A DNA stretch of 64,000 nucleotides from Trichomonas vaginalis G3. Taxonomy: Eukaryota > Parabasalia > Trichomonadida > Trichomonadidae. This document shows positions 10,226-19,746 of the stretch, piece after piece. The notes under the pieces are model-generated. The model saw nothing but the letters and a program-made list of their open reading frames with translations, was not told the DNA's origin and ran no database searches. Each line of letters starts with the position of its first letter. Within the stretch, counting starts at the first letter, position 1. Position numbers and translations under genes: made by a program. The stretch lies in contig NC_067206.1 of the NCBI RefSeq assembly GCF_026262505.1, positions 16,698,641 through 16,762,640 on the forward strand, in the 5' to 3' direction.

Positions 10226-11819
10226 ATGTACGCCGCTCAGAATATAACGCCAACAGTTTTGGATGCCATGAACGGAAATGTTTCCGAATGGTATAACGAA
10301 TGCGACAATGCCATTAGAAGGTCAGAAATAGTTCCTGGAACTTACGAATATACAACTGCTGTTTCTTATGGAAACGTAGGTGAGTTTGGAGAAGGTTCTT
10401 CAACAACAGTAGATATTGCTTGCGACAGGTTTCATATTATTTCTATTGACAACTCATTCTTATACGTGGAACAAGACATTGAAATAAAACCTTCTGCCAA
10501 GTTGTCTGACAAGAAAGGTTGCAATGGAATTTTCTATGTCGGATACCAATATGCTCCAGAAGTTTTCATGGGATATAAGATATATTCTAACTCTGACTTA
10601 GTTCAAACAGTAACATGGGCAAACTATGAATGGTTCGCTTTGAGAAACTCAGTACAACCACAAGCTAGAGAACAAACAGACCAGTATGCAAATATTGAGA
10701 AAATAAGAAGACTTGACCCTAACGTTCCAGGAGTTTATGTTAACCTTTCTGGTTCAATGGAACTGCTCCTAAAGTAAAACTGAAACTTAGAGTTCCTTTG
10801 TCATCTTTCCTCATCTTCAGGTTTTTAAGATACTTGCCAAACTGGGCAGGAAAAATTTCTATCGAACTTACTCCAAGCAAAAATAACTTAGTCATTGCAC
10901 CAACACAAGACCCATTCACATTACTGTAAGCTGGTGGAGCCAAGTTCTGTGACTTTTGCAAAGACAAAGTTGACTTAGACTTTGGTTTCTCAAACTTCAA
11001 CAATGAAGTAAACTATTATTTCAATGCTGCTGGAACTGCTTGGGACCCAGTTAAGTTCACATGCGAAAAGTTTGAATGCAAGAGAATAGAAAGCAGACTT
11101 GCAGTCTATATGTTGGACCCAGATATTTCAAATGCTTTAGCTGCCAAATATATTGCAGTTCCACTTATGTTCCCTATACACCAAATATCTGTCAAAGACT
11201 TTGCAGGTGAAGTTGGAAACCAAAGTGCTGACCCAGGTGCAAGAACAGATATTGCTTTAACAACTGCAATGAAACATGCAGATACTATGTTTGTACTGTT
11301 CAGACGAACTATAAATGACTATTCTTGTTTCTACAACCCTGGTATTAAATATCATATAAACATAGATGGCAAATATTATCCAAGAGAAGAATATTCTACA
11401 GTTGAGGATATGAGGTCATACAACTTGACATTAGATGCTATGAACTTTAACAACAACTTCACAACAACCATTAACCCTGAAATGCAAAGTTCTATTATGC
11501 CATATGTGAAAGTATGGACTCATACAGGAGGTCAAAAAACTCAATATACAAATGGAGACCGTTCAAACTTTTGGCTTGGCATTCCATTTGCTGACTCAGA
11601 AGACTTTATGGGTGGTATTTCAACTGTTGGTACAGTCAAATACAATATACTGGTGACAGAGACGGTCCAGATGAATTGAGAGCAAAGAAGTTTACAAAAC
11701 CAATAGCACTTTTCACGGAAGATGCTCTTTTGAAGATTCGTTCGATGAAACCTGCTGGGGCTCCTCAGATTGGCATAACGACAGCTTCCATCGAGCAGAT
11801 TTTGGCAGCAGGTCAGTAA
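10226..11819 (+). pseudogene. Polinton A major capsid protein (double jelly-roll), broken
   Basis: The pieces resemble the major capsid gene of Polinton B (42712-44345). Both have a segment of the type GYQ-ILANG/YAPEVFMGYKIYSNSD followed by an aromatic-rich stretch. Both later show FxCFIHP/IKYHIN and GIPFAD/CGFPTE-like blocks in the same order. Double jelly-roll capsids of this length (~480-530 residues) form the shell of Polinton particles. The ATG at 10226 follows TATTTTTACCCATATGAA, matching the common T-rich box. It follows the coiled-coil gene and precedes two further virion-type genes. It is broken at about three places. Confidence 0.8.
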
Positions 11820-11914
11820 GTTGTTCTTGAACTGACTTCTCTCCGTCAAATATTGACAGTACGCCAGTTTTGACATAATATTGTATTATAAACTTTCCTT
11901 TAGAAATATCTGTT

Positions 11915-12126
11915 TTAAGTTATATTTTTGTCTGCTTCAAGAACTTTCACCATTTCAGTTATACCAACTTTCTTTGCTTTATGAAAATATTTTGGTTCAG
12001 CAAAGACTGCTATTCTATAACATTTCCATTGTTTGTATAAAGAACTATTCTGTCAATGTATTTGTATTGTTTGTGTGTGTAAACTTTGTTCTGCTTCAAT
12101 TCGAAGAGATACTCGAATACGTCCAT
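11915..12126 (-). pseudogene. Small Polinton protein, broken
   Basis: A ~70-codon trace runs on the minus strand and starts MDVFEYLFELKQNK. It is divergent from the next gene and shares a short A/T-rich promoter gap with it. Its C-terminal part (IAVFAEPKYF...MVKVLEAD) weakly resembles the small gene at 59566-59805 of Polinton B. It is broken about once. Function unknown. Confidence 0.4.
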
Positions 12127-12144
12127 CTTTTTATTCTAAGTAAA

Positions 12145-12725
12145 ATGTCATTTCCGAAAAATAGAAGCGTAAGTGTTTCAAAAGGTTTAATGGCGGTGGC
12201 AGATGTGAAGTTAAATTCACCAACTCAAACAAACAGTCAAAGTGTTGTTGTCAATGTCAAAGACAGAGATGTTGAAGTGGGGAAACCATACGAAGACGAA
12301 GATGGTATAACAATTGTTCCTGTAAAAGAACAACCAACATATCCTGAAGTTAGCAGAGACTTAAGTTCTGTTGCAGATATTCGAAACGACTACCAACAAC
12401 TGAAAGACAAACTTCAAACTCAGGAGAAGATTTGTCAAGCTTTAGTATAATGTTAAACTTGGTCGAACACAACCCTGTAAAAGTGAACTCATATGTCATT
12501 GCACCTCATGAAGTTTTGAAAGAACTATTGAAACTTTTGACAGAGGCAGACGATATAAACATCAAAGAAATAGAACCCGACATTAGTTGCTGTGGTGTTT
12601 CATATAATGTCATTGACAAGATATACGTTATGAAAGGAGGTGAAACGTTGAACTTAAAATATAGTTTCCCAGACGTTATAAAAATATTTGACGACCACAA
12701 CATTTCATTAAAATTTATTTGCTAA
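12145..12725 (+). pseudogene. Conserved Polinton virion-type protein, broken
   Basis: This gene corresponds to the intact 204-residue gene at 59802-60416 of Polinton B. The N-terminal half is low-complexity and polar (MSFPKNRSVSVSKG start). The C-terminal half carries the shared pattern of a hydrophobic helix, EPDISCCG here versus DPEIECCG in B, and a final aromatic-rich strand region. The ATG is preceded by CTTTTTATTCTAAGTAAA, the same promoter box as other genes here. It lies between the major capsid and penton-like genes. It is broken about once. I cannot name the family; a CCG-containing minor virion or assembly protein is a guess. Confidence 0.55.
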
Positions 12726-12729
12726 GTAA

Positions 12730-13524
12730 ATGGCAGAAGACATAATGGTTTATACTATTACGACTAAAAACCCTGAGTCATATAATTCTATAACAACAAA
12801 CTTACAAAGTCCTCAAGGACGATATTGTAAACTAACCTTAAACACAATGACGACTAAAGCCTGTTTTGCTCTTTTGACACCAGAAGACTTTATTGTTGTG
12901 AATGGTAAAAAATACTCCTTTGAAGATACTTACTCAGATATACCACCAACAGGTTTTGTTGACTTATTTAATACTTTAAGACGGGTGTAACATGTGCTGC
13001 AACTAGAGCAGGTTTCATTATGTTTGGATGTCCGACTGAGTTTACTATAAACGATATGAGCTATAATACAAAACTTATTCTGGTTTTTACTACCAACAGT
13101 TTCCTATAACAGGAAAAGGTGTCATACAAGGAATGTCTATTCCATTGACATTAAGCACACCAATCTTATATATTGTTTCAAACTTAGGTTCAAAGTGTTA
13201 TTCGAATGTCGACAGAAACTATTATGACCAAAAGATACTTATGCGTATAAACAATACTTTCTCTGCTGGTTTGCCTATTGTTCATTCGAATGCAGAATTT
13301 CAACCTTAGTGAACTCAAACACTTTGGCAAGTATAACGTTGACATTAGTTGACGCAAACTTTGTTCCTGTAAAACTTTTATGTCCTATGTATTTGTCAAT
13401 GACGGCAGAAAGTTTCGAATTGGAAGATGCAACTGGTGAAAGTATTGTATTACAAGAACAACTTCAACAACAAATAGCTCAAGAACAACAAATGCAACAA
13501 ATAGAACAACAAAGTCAAGAATAA
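12730..13524 (+). pseudogene. Penton-like minor capsid protein, broken
   Basis: It resembles the Polinton B gene at 58829-59605. Both begin with a short beta-rich block containing NPESYN / DPNEYG and VNGKKYSFED / IDGKKHEIRF. Both end with the pattern ITLTLVDANFVPVKL / MQFRLVDFQGEPVEL followed by a final strand, which is typical of single jelly-roll minor capsid proteins of Polintons. In A the end carries an added Gln-rich tail. It is placed just after the conserved CCG protein and before the helicase. It is broken at about three places. Confidence 0.6.
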
Positions 13525-13554
13525 AAAAATAATATTTTTTTTATTTTATATAAA

Positions 13555-14729
13555 AATGTACAAATAGATGTTTCAGATTTTTATGACTTCCAAGCATTCA
13601 GAAATATGTGTCATTTAGAGACTATAACAAAGCAGTCGAGAATTTGAAACGTTTAGTCATTTATGTTGACTCTGCCCCAGAATGTTATGTCATGAAAGAA
13701 TGGGATGTTGTCTTTAACAAACCAAGAGCAACAATAGTGTCTGAACAAGAATGTAGACAGAAACTTAAGAAAATAAAAGTTGTACAAGTTGGAATGAAGA
13801 TGTTAGATGCTTGGGATATCTTATTGTCAATTAGAAGATTTTTCAGTTCGAGGTATAAAGTTTATACACCTTCTCCAACTTCTATTCTATCTTCACTGGA
13901 TATAAATATGAACAAGTAGAATGGAAAGAAAATTATAGAAGCTTGGTTAGACCATGTCAAAGAAATTATATGCAATGGAAACGAAAAGTTTATGAGTATA
14001 TCTTATGTGGTTTGCAAACATCTTACAACATCCAAGTGCTAAAAATGAAACTGCTCATTATAATTGGAAAACAAGGAACTGGTAAGAACACATTTTACAG
14101 ATATTTGTGCAAACTGTTAGAAGGTTATTCGAACATCCGAATATGACAAACTTAGAAAACATCTGTGGCAAGTTAACTCCTCAATAGAGAATATAAACTT
14201 ATATTTTGCAATGAACTTCAAAGTATAATACAACAAAGTTTTGAACTCAGATGCTTTGAAGAGTCTTATAACAGACAAAGTTGGAGTTGTTGAAAGAAAG
14301 TATAAAGACCAAAGAGTTTGTGAAAATGTTGCAAACTTCATTATGGTTTCAAACAATGCTGTTCCGATGAAGTTAGAAAGTTCTGACAGAAGATATGTAG
14401 TTGTCAGAACGTCAGATTCTCATATGCAAGATACAGAATATTTTGACGACTTAGCAGAAACTTTGACATCTGACTTTTACAACCATTTGTTCTCATATTT
14501 CATGACATTAGATATTTCTAAGTTCAATCCAAGACAAATTCCACATACCGAAGAGAGACAAACATTGTTAGAAGCAAACAAGAGTGTTTATGAACTGTTC
14601 ATAGAAGAAAGCGACTTTGAGTGTTTAGATGAAAAATCTTTATATGATGAATATAAACAATATTGTCAAGAATATGGTTATATGGCAGCTTCTAAACGTA
14701 CATTCTTGGCAAATGTCAAAAGTCTTTGA
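13555..14729 (+). pseudogene. SF3 (D5/NrS-1-like) helicase, broken
   Basis: The coding trace is ~390 codons long. It contains a Walker A loop GKQGTGKNTF followed by a helix, and later the sensor-1-like block FIMVSNNAVPMKLESSDRRY, typical of superfamily 3 helicases of the D5-like group found in giant viruses, virophages and phages. There is no room for a large primase or polymerase domain in front, so it is a stand-alone helicase. The ATG at 13555 follows a long T run and TTTATATAAAA. The gene is broken at about four places. It is the only replication gene I find in Polinton A and takes the role that PolB has in Polinton B. Confidence 0.75.
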
Positions 14730-14808
14730 GACGTACAGAATGGTGTATATACAAAGAAAATTTTTTCTGAGTAAATTTTAAAAAAAAAATTTTTATCCGA
14801 TAGAAAAG

Positions 14809-15228
14809 ATGGCAAAATTCATCTCAGTAAATAAGTACATGTCAGGACTTAAAGAAGAACTAGACCCATTCACATATTTGAATGTTTACTTCTACCATTT
14901 TGAAAAGTCTTCATTCAGCAAAGTTTGGAACATCGAACCAGTTAAGTTTGCTATTGTGACTAAAAATGGTGCGAAATTTGAAGAATTAGACATAGAAGGT
15001 TTGTTAACAGTCAAAGAAAGTTTTGACAGAAGGTTCTCAAACCTTAAAGAAGGCAAAGCATACAAACTTGTTATACCTTATGAACCAAAGAAGACAGACG
15101 ACTATGAATATTATGAGTCTAAAGTTGTAGAAGTTCAAGGTAAATTGGGTAAAAAGATTTTAGAGTCTAAGCCAGTGTTTACTCCTAAAGAGGAAGAGAA
15201 CATTGACATTGACCCAGAAATGTTCTAA
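14809..15228 (+). CDS. Small acidic Polinton protein, unknown
   Basis: This 139-residue protein is not recognised. It is soluble and mixed alpha/beta in appearance, with an acidic C-terminal third (KEEENIDIDPEMF). The start is well supported: TTTTTATCCGATAGAAAAG directly precedes the ATG, the same box as before structural genes of both elements. The frame is open. It converges with the minus-strand gene at 15245, with only 16 bp between stops. It lies between helicase and ATPase, so a replication or packaging accessory role is possible but not shown. Confidence 0.6.
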   Translation: MAKFISVNKYMSGLKEELDPFTYLNVYFYHFEKSSFSKVWNIEPVKFAIVTKNGAKFEELDIEGLLTVKESFDRRFSNLKEGKAYKLVIPYEPKKTDDYEYYESKVVEVQGKLGKKILESKPVFTPKEEENIDIDPEMF

Positions 15229-15244
15229 AAATAAAATTTTATTT

Positions 15245-15697
15245 TTACATGTCAAATTTCTTTTTCTCTGGAACTGGTTCAGGTTCTTTCTTCTCTTCTA
15301 CTACTTTCTTTTCTTTCTTTTCTCTCTTCTTCTTTTCTGGTGGAGTTATGTCAAATTTGGCGCAACTATATTTATGTAAAAGTTCTTTGTCCTTTAATAG
15401 CTCATCTATTCTGTTTTCTATTTCATCTTCAAGAACAGCGCATGTGTCTTCTTTGCATTCTAAGAACTTTTGTTGGACTTCATCTTTCCAATCGGCGTCA
15501 TCTCTGTCAACAAGTCTGTCATTGACAAATTTTAAGACTGCTCTTTGTAATGTTTTATGGTTCTTGTCATATTCCCAGAAACAGAACTTTAGAACAAATT
15601 CACCTTTCTTGTTTACACTATGTAAGATTTTATGGTCGGCAGATGTTTTGCTGTCAAAAAGCTTGTCTCGAATATAGATAGCGAAATCGCTAGACAT
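15245..15697 (-). CDS. Small protein with Lys/Glu-rich tail, unknown
   Basis: This 150-residue protein starts MSSDFAIYIRDKLFDSK and has a helical middle with four Cys/Asp-rich turns. It ends with a strongly charged Lys/Glu/Pro tail (KKKREKKEKK region), which suggests nucleic acid or histone-like interaction. It is divergent from the packaging ATPase: the 36-bp gap contains T-rich boxes pointing both ways, with TTTTTATCTTTTAGAAA before this ATG. The frame is open. Function unknown. Confidence 0.6.
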   Translation of the reverse strand: MSSDFAIYIRDKLFDSKTSADHKILHSVNKKGEFVLKFCFWEYDKNHKTLQRAVLKFVNDRLVDRDDADWKDEVQQKFLECKEDTCAVLEDEIENRIDELLKDKELLHKYSCAKFDITPPEKKKREKKEKKVVEEKKEPEPVPEKKKFDM

Positions 15698-15733
15698 TTT
15701 CTAAAAGATAAAAATTTTAATTTTTCTAAAAAT

Positions 15734-16609
15734 ATGTTAGAAAAAAAGTTTGCTGACATTGACAAGAAATTTGAGAATGTTTTAAACAAGAACAAGGTGA
15801 AGTTAGAAAATGCTCAGATAAAGCCTATACATGACAAGTTCTTATTTGCTCAGAATGGTATAACAGGTCTAATTGCACCACCTGGGTCGGGTAAGACTTT
15901 CACTTATCTTAAAATGGCTGCACAACAACAAGAACTAGATGAGAAGAACCCATTCTATGAGTTAGTTGTTATTTGTTCGACTTCTGGTCAATTTGACCAA
16001 ACCGTCAATTCGTTCAAAGATATTATAAAGAAGTCTAAGTTAGTATGTATAAAGGATACTGAGTTGTTAGATTGGATAAAGAAGTACCAAAGAAGAGTTT
16101 TGAAGTATAATGCTATAAATGAGTATATAAATTCTAAGTTTAAAGACCCAAATGAGGAAATGCAGAGAATATTAGAGAAGAAACACTTCAGAAACAAACA
16201 GAAAGAAATAGAATACATTTCGAAGAAATTGCAATCTTACGATTGGAAGACTTACCCTCATAGATGTCTTCTTATCTTAGATGACTTTGCTTCTCATCCT
16301 TTGCTTAAGAATAGAGAACAAGATATGTGTCGAATTCTTAAGAAGCTCAGACACTTTAACATCTCAGTTGTCATTTGTGTACAGACAGCAAAGAGTTTAA
16401 GTAAGGATGTTAAAAGAATACTTACTGACATTATACTTTTCCCCGGATTGTCCGAAGACGATTTCATGGAACTTATGAAAGAGTCCATGGCAGGTAAGTT
16501 TGACAGACATGAACTATGGGAGAAGTACAAAGTCATACAAGACCCTCATACTTCTTTCAGAATTCATATCTACGCAAACAAAGTTCAAATTGTAAAAAGT
16601 CAAGCTTGA
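15734..16609 (+). CDS. Polinton A genome-packaging ATPase (FtsK/A32-like)
   Basis: This ~291-residue P-loop ATPase is expected to pump element DNA into capsids. Walker A is APPGSGKT at about residues 48-55. Walker B is LLILDDFA, followed by a sensor-like VVICVQT block, the order found in A32-like packaging ATPases. The homologue at 60840-61727 (295 residues) has the same layout (GKMGSGKT, LLVCDDFAG, VAILMQT). I chose the ATG at 15734 rather than the upstream one at 15632, because 15734 avoids overlap with the divergent gene, follows a T-rich box and gives the same length as the homologue. The frame is open. Confidence 0.9.
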   Translation: MLEKKFADIDKKFENVLNKNKVKLENAQIKPIHDKFLFAQNGITGLIAPPGSGKTFTYLKMAAQQQELDEKNPFYELVVICSTSGQFDQTVNSFKDIIKKSKLVCIKDTELLDWIKKYQRRVLKYNAINEYINSKFKDPNEEMQRILEKKHFRNKQKEIEYISKKLQSYDWKTYPHRCLLILDDFASHPLLKNREQDMCRILKKLRHFNISVVICVQTAKSLSKDVKRILTDIILFPGLSEDDFMELMKESMAGKFDRHELWEKYKVIQDPHTSFRIHIYANKVQIVKSQA

Positions 16610-16625
16610 AAAATAAATGGTTCAT

Positions 16626-17465
16626 CTACCCTACTTGTTTGAAGTTGTCAAAATACTCTGTTATTTTTTCCTTTAACAATGACAAATCTTCTTTGAATGT
16701 AAGTATTGTACAACCTTTCATATCATAGTGTGTTTGAGGTAACGTATCTTGAACTATTTGTTTCACATCTTCATTCGGTGTCATTGAAATCGGTAAGTTT
16801 TCGCGATAGAACCAATTTCTGTCAGATTTGTAAATCTTAGCAAGGTCGTAAAAGCTTTTGTTGTTTCTTCTGACTAAATGCAACATAACCATATCTCTGT
16901 CTTCTTCATTTTCCATCTCTTCAGTATAAATCATATACTTATAGTTCTTTTCCTTACCTTTTGGTACCGAACGTGGTATTCTTTTCTGAATGCTTTTGTC
17001 TTTTGCTTCAAGCTTGTTTTCCATCTCTTCACGTTCTTGTCTATGAATTTCGTCAAGAAGTCTGTAAATATTCCAAGCATAACGAGGCGAAGCCCACATT
17101 GCAACAGCATTTACAAGAAGTCTATGTACATAATATCCTCTCAAACCGTTTGGCAATTTTTCACGATTTTCATAGAGTTTTGGCGACTGGGTTTTTTTAC
17201 CTACTCGCTGTTCTTCACTGTTTTCAGAAAAAAGTATGTCTCGCTGTGCTTCGCTCAAAAGTTCTTGTGTGCTTTGGTTCCTAAACCAGTCTTTAGGAAG
17301 CTTAGTATCTGGTGCAAAACATGCTGTCAAAATACTTTGCATTTGGTACATATCGTCTTTGACCGAACGAATGAGACGGAGTTGTTTGTTATACTGTATG
17401 TACTCATATTCTTCATTTATGGCTTCATGAACGATAGCAGTTGTTGTGTTCTCTGTTGTTGACAT
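16626..17465 (-). CDS. KilA-N domain DNA-binding protein
   Basis: This 279-residue protein has a KilA-N domain at about residues 55-150, recognisable by DWFRNQSTQELL and then GYYVHRLLVNAVAMWASPRY, the hallmark end of this viral and phage DNA-binding fold. A charged coiled coil (QEREEMENKLEAKDK) follows. The last ~120 residues form a second domain also seen after KilA-N in large DNA viruses (block MVMLHLVRRNNKSFYDLAK). A broken relative lies at 50713-51539. The start is at MSTTENT. The upstream TTTTATTTTGTATGTAAAGACA is shared with the other KilA-N genes rather than with virion genes. It probably acts as a regulator of the element's repeat arrays (inference). Confidence 0.85.
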   Translation of the reverse strand: MSTTENTTTAIVHEAINEEYEYIQYNKQLRLIRSVKDDMYQMQSILTACFAPDTKLPKDWFRNQSTQELLSEAQRDILFSENSEEQRVGKKTQSPKLYENREKLPNGLRGYYVHRLLVNAVAMWASPRYAWNIYRLLDEIHRQEREEMENKLEAKDKSIQKRIPRSVPKGKEKNYKYMIYTEEMENEEDRDMVMLHLVRRNNKSFYDLAKIYKSDRNWFYRENLPISMTPNEDVKQIVQDTLPQTHYDMKGCTILTFKEDLSLLKEKITEYFDNFKQVG

Positions 17466-17520
17466 ATCTGTCTTTACATACAAAATAAAAAAAAATATTT
17501 TATAAAAAATTAGCGTTATT
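17466..17520 (-). promoter_or_regulatory. Island-type promoter before KilA-N gene
   Basis: Read on the minus strand, an A/T-rich run is followed by TATTTTGTATGTAAAGACAG and then the ATG 2-4 bases later. The same leader precedes the genes at 17555-18166, 51628-52239, 50713-51539 and 53806-54468, and a shorter form precedes 19747-20685 and 52403-53368. It differs from the TTTTTAT box of the virion genes. Confidence 0.6.
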
Positions 17521-17554
17521 TTCTGACTTTCACAAAAGACCAAAAATAAACGCT

Positions 17555-18166
17555 TTACATGTATTTTTCAGCAACTTCGTCAAATAATTTTATAGCTTTA
17601 TCTATCTCATCTACTTCAAACGTTTCTTTACCTTTTATGGGAGCACCATACATTTTCTCAAACTTTTCAAGTAGTTCTGTTTCTGCAGCTCTCATATCAT
17701 TAGCAAACACAACCTTGACTCTATTGACTGTAGAGTCATATCTTTGAGTTATATTATATGTTCTTCCTATCTTATATCTTTTTGTGTTGAAGTCCTTCGG
17801 TTTCTGAACGATGTAAAGTAAGCCTTCACTGCAACGTTCCGTATCGAATGAACCATATGTTATGAAGTTATATCCAACAACTGGGTCTAACCATAACAAA
17901 ACTATTGGTATAAGACTTTTGTCGATGAGATATGCTGTAGTTCCATAGAATCTTACCGATATCATAAGCTCAGGATTTCTTGTCAAAATTTTCTGAGTTG
18001 AAGCATTTCTAACCCAGTCGTGTGTTTTCTTTCCAGATGGAAATATAATGTCTGACAAAGAATATTTGTTGTATTTCTTTGAGTATCTTACGTTTAAATC
18101 ACCTATTCTAACCAATTTGGTGTCATTGTCTATCTTTTTAACTGTTTCAAACTCAATGTTTGACAT
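17555..18166 (-). CDS. KilA-N plus GIY-YIG-like (T5orf172) protein
   Basis: This 203-residue protein has two parts. Residues ~25-105 are a divergent KilA-N domain (NKYSLSDII...DWVRNASTQKIL, then an aliphatic LIPIVLLWLDP segment). Residues ~115-200 match the T5orf172/MUG113 branch of the GIY-YIG fold: LLYIVQKP, then YKIGRT, an Arg-rich helix and RAAETELLEKFEKMYG...GKETFEV. Such pairs occur in giant viruses and phages, where the second domain may cut or bind DNA. The copy at 51628-52239 has the same length with about a dozen differences. The start MSNIEF is supported by the island promoter. Nuclease activity is not certain. Confidence 0.85.
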   Translation of the reverse strand: MSNIEFETVKKIDNDTKLVRIGDLNVRYSKKYNKYSLSDIIFPSGKKTHDWVRNASTQKILTRNPELMISVRFYGTTAYLIDKSLIPIVLLWLDPVVGYNFITYGSFDTERCSEGLLYIVQKPKDFNTKRYKIGRTYNITQRYDSTVNRVKVVFANDMRAAETELLEKFEKMYGAPIKGKETFEVDEIDKAIKLFDEVAEKYM

Positions 18167-18260
18167 ATATGTCTTTACATACAAAATAAAAAAATAAATA
18201 AAAATAAAACTAACTTTATTTTTTCTATCTTAAGGAAAATCATGAAATTTCATAAGGAAT
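18167..18260 (-). promoter_or_regulatory. Island promoter leader upstream of KilA-N/GIY-YIG gene
   Basis: Read on the minus strand, TTCATGATTTTCCTTAAGAT leads into AAAAATAAAGTTAGTTTTA, a (TTTA) run, and TATTTTGTATGTAAAGACA before the ATG. The same chain precedes the genes starting at 20685, 53368 and 54468, and also stands alone at 21660-21740 and 22180-22260, where no gene follows. Confidence 0.6.
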
Positions 18261-18264
18261 TCAG

Positions 18265-19175
18265 CAAAAATAAAGTTTATGTTAGCATGTTAGATCTAAC
18301 ACGTTTTCTAACCTGTTTTCTAACATGGTCTAAAACACACAAACTCATGAAATTTGGTCATTTTTCAGCAAAAATATATTTTAGGTGAAGAGGTGAGATC
18401 TCACCTGTTTTCTCACCTGTTTTCTAACATGGTCTAAAACACACAAAACTCATGAAATTTGGTCATTTTTCAGCAAAAATATATTTTAGGTGAAGAGGTG
18501 AGATCTCACCTGTTTTCTCACCTGTTTTCTAACATGGTCTAAAACACACAAAACTCATGAATTTTGGTCATTTTTCAGCAAAAATATATTTTAGGTGAAG
18601 AGGTGAGATCTCACCTGTTTTCTCACCTGTTTTCTAACATGGTCTAAAACACACAAAACTCATGAAATTTGGTCATTTTTCAGCAAAAATATATTTTAGG
18701 TGAAGAGGTGAGATCTCACCTGTTTTCTCACCTGTTTTCTAACATGGTCTAAAACACACAAAACTCATGAATTTGGTCATTTTCAGCAAAAATATATTTT
18801 AGGTGAAGAGGTGAGATCTCACCTGTTTTCTCACCTGTTTTCTAACATGGTCTAAAACACACAAAACTCATGAAATTTGGTCATTTTTCAGCAAAAATAT
18901 ATTTTAGGTGAAGAGGTGAGATCTCACCTGTTTTCTCACCTGTTTTCTAACATGGTCTAAAACACACACAAAACTCATGAAATTTGGTCATTTTTCAGCA
19001 AAAATATATTTTAGGTGAAGAGGTGAGATCTCACCTGTTTTCTCACCTGTTTTCTAACATGGTCTAAAACACACAAAACTCATGAATTTTGGTCATTTTT
19101 CAGCAAAAATATATTTTAGGTGAAGAGGTGAGATCTCACCTGTTTTCTCACCTGTTTTCTCACCTCTTTTTTTCA
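18265..19175. repeat. Array of ~105-bp repeats with GATC-centred palindromes
   Basis: About eight and a half direct repeats of 102-108 bp. Each unit carries TCATGAAATTTGGTCATTTT, then TTTTAGGTGA, the 16-bp palindrome AGGTGAGATCTCACCT, then two or three more half-sites (CACCTGTTTTCT, TAACATGGTC) spaced about 12 bp apart. The first unit (about 18285) has the variant TGTTAGATCTAACA. Palindrome centres fall near 18396, 18504, 18606, 18713, 18815, 18919, 19026 and 19132. Helical-turn spacing of half-sites suggests a multi-site operator or an iteron-type origin. Confidence 0.85.
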
Positions 19176-19183
19176 CAAGCGTT

Positions 19184-19345
19184 TTACATGAATTGTACGA
19201 TGTATATTTGAAATCCTAAACAGTTTTGTAGCTTCTATTTCTTCTTTTAGTACATCGAATGTTTTAACAATGCCGAAAGTTTCTTTATATTTCTTCTTGA
19301 CGTCAGATAGAAGGAAATCTTCTGCTGTTGGATAGTTTTTGTCAA
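19184..19345 (-). pseudogene. C-terminal fragment of the 312-residue island gene
   Basis: On the minus strand this piece encodes the last ~54 residues of the island protein family at 19747-20685 and 52403-53368, including DFLLSDVKKKYKETFG and an end of the form IHRTIHVK. Its end resembles the Polinton B version more than the neighbouring gene in Polinton A. It is a leftover of duplication or exchange between islands. No start is present. Confidence 0.75.
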
Positions 19346-19746
19346 GACTTCATTGTAAATGACCAAAAATATATTTTATGTTAGCATGTTAGATCTAACA
19401 CGTTTTCTAACCTCTTTTCTAACATGGTCTAAAACACACAAAACTCATGAATTTTCAAGACTTCATCGAACTTAAATGTTTTGTCAAGACTTTGTCATAT
19501 GATTGCTTCTCTCGGTTTTCCGAGGGAAGAGATTCCATGTTTTGTCAAGACTTCATTGTAAATGACCAAAAATATATTTTAGGTGAAGAGGTGAGATCTC
19601 ACCTGTTTTCTCACCTCTTTTCTAACATGGTCTAAAACACACAAAACTCATGAATTTTCGTGAATTTCCTTAAGATAGAAAAAATAAAGTTTATGTTAGC
19701 ATGTTAGATCTAACACGTTTTCTCACCTGTTTTCTAACATAACTAT
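19346..19746. repeat. Scrambled repeat and gene fragments
   Basis: This stretch holds three GATC-centred palindromes (about 19390, 19595 and 19705), pieces of the word GTCAAGACTTCATTGTAAATG, and a ~45-bp piece containing CTCTCGGTTTTCCGAGGG that also occurs inside the KilA-N pseudogene at 51.3 kb. It looks like recombination debris between island genes. Confidence 0.6.

Noticed and set aside
11881-12144. N-terminal hydrophobic extension of the plus-strand gene starting at 12145
   Set aside because: It is the complement of a small minus-strand gene, and the TTTTTAT start box points to the ATG at 12145.
15632-15733. Upstream start for the Polinton A packaging ATPase
   Set aside because: It would overlap the divergent gene and its promoter; the ATG at 15734 matches the homologue's length and has a start box.
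16878-17462. 194-codon Phe/Ser-rich plus-strand frame
   Set aside because: It lies opposite the KilA-N gene and has the composition of an antisense shadow.
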